NCBI GenBank assembly: GCA_021324155.1
Contig: JAJPJQ010000019.1
Location: 1 to 64,000 of the forward strand
DNA length: 64,000 bases
Direction: 5' to 3'
Origin: Pseudomonadota bacterium
Lineage (GTDB): Bacteria; Desulfobacterota; Binatia; UBA9968
Part shown: piece after piece, positions 60,933-64,000 of the stretch
Position numbering within the stretch: the stretch's first letter is position 1
Layout: the number at the start of each line of letters is the position of its first letter
Notes under the pieces: generated by a model
Databases searched by the model: none
Told to the model about the DNA's origin: nothing
Seen by the model: only the letters and a program-made list of their open reading frames with translations
Position numbers and translations under genes: made by a program

Positions 60933-62705
60933 ATGAAAAAGAGCGGCGCGGAAATATTCGTCGAATCACTGAAGCAAGAGGGCGTGGATGTGCTTTTCGG
61001 CATCCCGGGCGGAGTTGTCCTCAAGCTTTTCGACGTATTGCACCAGCAGAAAGACGTCGAGGTGATTCTGACGCGCCACGAGCAGGGCGCCGCGCACATG
61101 GCCGAGGGCTACGCGAAAGCGACCGGTCGCGCGGGCGTTTGCCTCGTGACCTCGGGCCCCGGCATGACCAACATCGTCACGGGCCTCGCAGATGCGTATA
61201 TGGATTCCGTGCCGATGGTCGCATTCACAGGCCAGGTCTCGACGAGCCTTATCGGCAACGACGCCTTCCAGGAAGCCGACAACGTCGGCATCAGTCGGCC
61301 GTGCACCAAACATAACGTGCTTGTGAAGGATGTGAACGATCTCGCGCGCACCATCAAAGAGGCGTTTTACATCGCCAACACCGGCCGTCCGGGTCCGGTG
61401 CTGGTGGATATTCCGAAAGACATCACGACCGACAAGGCCGAATTTAAATATCCCGACAAGGTGAGTCTGCGCGGTTACAACCCGACTTACGAAGGCAACA
61501 AGTACCAAATCAAACAGGCCGCCGAAGAGATCATGAAGGCGAAAAAGCCCGTGATCTACGTCGGCGGCGGCGCGCTGTTTTCCGATGCGGCGGACGAGAT
61601 TCTCGAGATGGCCGAGCTCACGCAGATCCCCGTGACGATGACGCTCATGGGTCTCGGCAGCTTCCCGGGGACGCATCCGCTATCGATGGGCATGCTCGGC
61701 ATGCACGGCTCGTACTGGAGCAACATGGCGATGCATCACGCCGACCTGCTGATCGCGGTTGGCGCGCGCTTCGACGACCGCGTGACCGGCAAGCTCGCGG
61801 ACTTCAGCCCGGTCGCTCGCGTGGTGCACATCGATATCGACCCGACTTCTATCAAGAAGAACGTGCATGCGCACATCCCGATCGTCGGCGACGTGCGCAC
61901 GGTGCTGAAGCAGCTCAACATCATCCTCCGCTCGCTCGACGGCAACGTGAACGAGCGCAAACAGCAGCTGAAGCCCTGGCACAATCAGATCGAGGAATGG
62001 AAGAAGGCGCACCCGTTCAAGTACCAGCAGGACGACAAGGCGATCAAGCCGCAGTATGTCATCGAGAAGCTTTTCGAGATGACGCACAACGAGGGCATCG
62101 TCGCTACCGACGTCGGCCAGCACCAGATGTGGGCGGCCCAGTACTTCAAAGGCAAGAAGCCGCGCACGTTCATCACCTCCGGCGGTCTCGGCACGATGGG
62201 CTTCGGGTTTCCCGCCGCGCTCGGCGCGCAGCGCGCTTACCCGGACGAGCTTGTCATGTGTATCACGAGTGAAGGCAGCTTCCAGATGAACCTCCAGGAG
62301 CTTGCTACCGCTGTCATCTATAAGCTGCCGGTCAAGATCGTCATGCTGAACAACGGCCATCACGGCATGGTGCGCCAGTGGCAGGACCTCTTTTATGAGG
62401 GCCGCTACGCTTCCAGTGTGCTCGGCAAGATTCCGGACTTCTTAAAGCTCGGCGAAGCTTACGGCATTCCCGGCTGGCGCGCGGAAAAGCCGGCCGACGT
62501 CGAATCCGTCATCCGCGAAGGTCTCAAATACAAGGGGCCGGCGATCATGGATTTCCAGATCTATCCATTCGAGAACTGCTATCCCATGATCCCGGCTGGC
62601 GGCGCCCAGCACGAGATGGTGCTGGAAGATCCGCCGGACTTGAAGACCAAAGGCGGCGGCTCGAAGAAGATGGAAGCCGACGACGAGGGCGTACTGCCCG
62701 CCTGA
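60933..62705 (+). CDS. ilvB: acetolactate synthase large subunit
   Basis: The 590-residue catalytic subunit joins two pyruvates (or pyruvate and 2-ketobutyrate) in the first common step of valine, leucine and isoleucine synthesis. It has SGAEIFVESLKQEGVDVLFG, glutamate in LTRHEQGAAHMAEGYAKATG, FAD region, and MLNNGHHGMVRQWQDLFYEG. The TPP metal motif reads ITSEGSFQMN where AHAS usually has GDGSFQM, so the aspartate ligand is glutamate. ATG 60933 is used; a GTG at 60927 is possible. Confidence 0.93.
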   Translation: MKKSGAEIFVESLKQEGVDVLFGIPGGVVLKLFDVLHQQKDVEVILTRHEQGAAHMAEGYAKATGRAGVCLVTSGPGMTNIVTGLADAYMDSVPMVAFTGQVSTSLIGNDAFQEADNVGISRPCTKHNVLVKDVNDLARTIKEAFYIANTGRPGPVLVDIPKDITTDKAEFKYPDKVSLRGYNPTYEGNKYQIKQAAEEIMKAKKPVIYVGGGALFSDAADEILEMAELTQIPVTMTLMGLGSFPGTHPLSMGMLGMHGSYWSNMAMHHADLLIAVGARFDDRVTGKLADFSPVARVVHIDIDPTSIKKNVHAHIPIVGDVRTVLKQLNIILRSLDGNVNERKQQLKPWHNQIEEWKKAHPFKYQQDDKAIKPQYVIEKLFEMTHNEGIVATDVGQHQMWAAQYFKGKKPRTFITSGGLGTMGFGFPAALGAQRAYPDELVMCITSEGSFQMNLQELATAVIYKLPVKIVMLNNGHHGMVRQWQDLFYEGRYASSVLGKIPDFLKLGEAYGIPGWRAEKPADVESVIREGLKYKGPAIMDFQIYPFENCYPMIPAGGAQHEMVLEDPPDLKTKGGGSKKMEADDEGVLPA

Positions 62706-62762
62706 AAAAACTGAGCCGCGCGCCGGGGATCACCGCCGCGCGGCGTCACCTTCGTAAACATC

Positions 62763-63281
62763 ATGGAACACATCATCTCGATTCTGGTCGAAAACAAGTT
62801 CGGCGTGCTCGCGCGGGTCGCCGGTCTCTTCAGCGCCCGCGGCTACAACATCGAGAGCCTGTCGGTCGCGCCGACGCTCGACCCCGAGACCTCGATGATT
62901 ACGATCGTTACGATCGGCGACGATAAAATCGTCGAGCAGATCATCAAGCAGCTCAATAAGGTGGTCGAGGTGCTGAAGGTGACGGATCTGACGGAAACGA
63001 GCCATCTCGACCGCGAGACCGCGCTCATCAAGATCAATACCAATGCGAAGCCCGAGCACCGTGACGAGGCGATCCGCATCTGCGATATCTTCCGGGCGAA
63101 GATCGTCGATTCGTCGCCGACGACCTATACGATCGAGATCACCGGAGATGTCGAGAAGGTCGAGGCGCTGATCAACCTGTTGAAGCCGCTCGGCATCAAG
63201 GAATTGATCCGCACCGGCCGCATCGCGATTTCACGTGAAGTCGCCAAAGTCGCCAGCCGGCCCCAAGCCGTAAAAGCCTAA
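62763..63281 (+). CDS. ilvN: acetolactate synthase regulatory subunit
   Basis: The 172-residue regulatory subunit mediates valine feedback. It has an ACT domain (HIISILVENKFGVLARVAGL, FSARGYNIESLSVAPTLDPE) and the C-terminal ALS_ss domain (VEALINLLKPLGIKELIRTG). It is 58 bases after ilvB and its length suits the IlvH type. No clear ribosome site precedes ATG 62763. Confidence 0.93.
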   Translation: MEHIISILVENKFGVLARVAGLFSARGYNIESLSVAPTLDPETSMITIVTIGDDKIVEQIIKQLNKVVEVLKVTDLTETSHLDRETALIKINTNAKPEHRDEAIRICDIFRAKIVDSSPTTYTIEITGDVEKVEALINLLKPLGIKELIRTGRIAISREVAKVASRPQAVKA

Positions 63282-63303
63282 GCGCCATTAGCAGAACCTC
63301 GGT

Positions 63304-63333
63304 TTGACTTGGCCTTCGGGCCGAAGCTATCCT
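63304..63333 (+). promoter_or_regulatory. possible internal promoter for ilvC
   Basis: TTGACT (63304-63309), 18 bases, TATCCT (63328-63333); the spacer contains GGCC-TTCG-GGCC, which could also form a hairpin. TGGAGGA precedes ATG 63355. Confidence 0.4.
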
Positions 63334-63354
63334 ACTTAATCTGGAGGAACGCCA

Positions 63355-64000
63355 ATGCAAGTCTATTATGACCGCGACGCGGATCTGAACCATTTGAGAG
63401 GCAAAAAAGTCGCTGTGCTGGGCTACGGCAGCCAGGGGCACGCGCACGCGCTCAACCTCAAAGACTCCGGCATCGAAGTGGGGGTCGGCTTGCGCAAGGG
63501 CAGCACGTCGTGGCCCAAAGCGGAGAGAGCCGGGCTCAAGGTCATGGATACCGCCGAGGCGGCGAAATGGGGCGACATCGTCATGGTATTGCTTCCCGAC
63601 GAGCTTCAGGGCGAGGCGTATGAGAAAGAGATCAAGCCGGGTCTGAAAGACGGCAATTATCTCGCCTTCGGTCACGGCTTCAACATCCATTTCAAGAAAG
63701 TCGTGCCCCCGAAGGGCGTCAATGTCTTCATGGTCGCGCCGAAAGGTCCCGGCCATCTCGTGCGCAGCGAATTCGAGAAAGGGCGGGGCGTGCCGTGTCT
63801 CCTCGCGGTCCATCAGGATCCGTCGGGCGACACGACCAAAGTCGGGCTCGCGTATGCGAGCGCGCTCGGCGGCGCCCGCGCCGCGGTGATCGAGACGACG
63901 TTCAAAGACGAGACGGAGACCGACCTTTTCGGCGAACAGTCGGTGCTTTGCGGTGGCCTCTGCGAGCTGATCGAAGCGGGCTACGAGACGCTCGTCGCCG
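63355..64000 (+). CDS. ilvC: ketol-acid reductoisomerase (3' partial)
   Basis: The frame is open to the window end (215 codons). It starts [20 protein letters not shown] and shows the nucleotide motif [22 protein letters not shown] as the NADPH-binding loop of class I enzymes, and [23 protein letters not shown], and [13 protein letters not shown]. It performs the second step of branched-chain amino-acid synthesis and completes the ilvB-ilvN-ilvC order. Confidence 0.95.
   Translation, partial: MQVYYDRDADLNHLRGKKVAVLGYGSQGHAHALNLKDSGIEVGVGLRKGSTSWPKAERAGLKVMDTAEAAKWGDIVMVLLPDELQGEAYEKEIKPGLKDGNYLAFGHGFNIHFKKVVPPKGVNVFMVAPKGPGHLVRSEFEKGRGVPCLLAVHQDPSGDTTKVGLAYASALGGARAAVIETTFKDETETDLFGEQSVLCGGLCELIEAGYETLVA

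Overview
The window is a compact, GC-rich bacterial chromosome segment with about 70 protein-coding genes and no recognisable rRNA, tRNA, CRISPR array, phage or insertion sequence. Gram-negative envelope genes (an MlaA-type outer-membrane lipid transport protein, an AsmA protein, several lipoproteins) and a queA-tgt-yajC-secD-secF-recJ block point to a proteobacterial-type genome. Orphan NMT1/THI5-like substrate-binding proteins, F420/PPOX proteins, a 4-oxalomesaconate-hydratase-like amidohydrolase and a DUF4416 protein recall uncultured delta-proteobacterial relatives such as Binatota or Methylomirabilota/Rokubacteria. That placement is an inference from gene content only.

Layout. 1-7260: end of an Fe-S oxidoreductase, a PPC/DUF296 protein, a short-chain dehydrogenase, a pyridine-nucleotide disulfide oxidoreductase with an in-frame TGA at its second redox cysteine, an orphan substrate-binding protein, a tRNA-dihydrouridine synthase and a Maf protein. 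7270-12420: a DUF3300 secreted protein, gamma-glutamylcyclotransferase, a NERD protein behind a consensus sigma-54 promoter, phosphatidylserine synthase and lipoproteins. 12490-17660: polA, an Uup-type ABC-F ATPase and a P-loop kinase. 17670-30620: small proteins, PPOX flavoproteins, an amidohydrolase, M48 peptidase, two MFS transporters, AsmA, ssb, a hydroxyacid dehydrogenase and MazG. 30690-34460: DMT transporter, dienelactone hydrolase and the agmatine-to-putrescine pair aguB/aguA. 34520-39680: RmuC, then a histidine kinase / lipoprotein / sigma-54 activator set laid out like GlrK-QseG-GlrR, followed by a sigma-54 promoter in front of a CheY-like gene. 39770-45330: MlaA, coaBC, DUF4416, family-4 uracil-DNA glycosylase and the NfeD/slipin pair. 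45410-53300: queA, tgt, yajC, secD, secF, recJ and a second orphan substrate-binding protein. 53310-64000: a glycosyltransferase, a PAS/receiver hybrid, small genes, a TPP enzyme and the ilvB-ilvN-ilvC branched-chain operon, the last gene running off the end.

The most striking observation is at 2915-4318: a full-length flavin disulfide reductase whose reading frame is broken only by a TGA exactly where the second redox-active cysteine belongs (C44-x4-U49). A hairpin of the right size and distance for a bacterial SECIS element lies just downstream. This predicts a selenoprotein in which selenocysteine replaces the flavin-proximal cysteine. Other recurring themes are six intergenic hairpins built from 7- or 8-base tandem repeats, two sigma-54 promoters, and about eight genes whose start codons lie 6-11 bases after a plausible -10 box, suggesting common leaderless transcripts.
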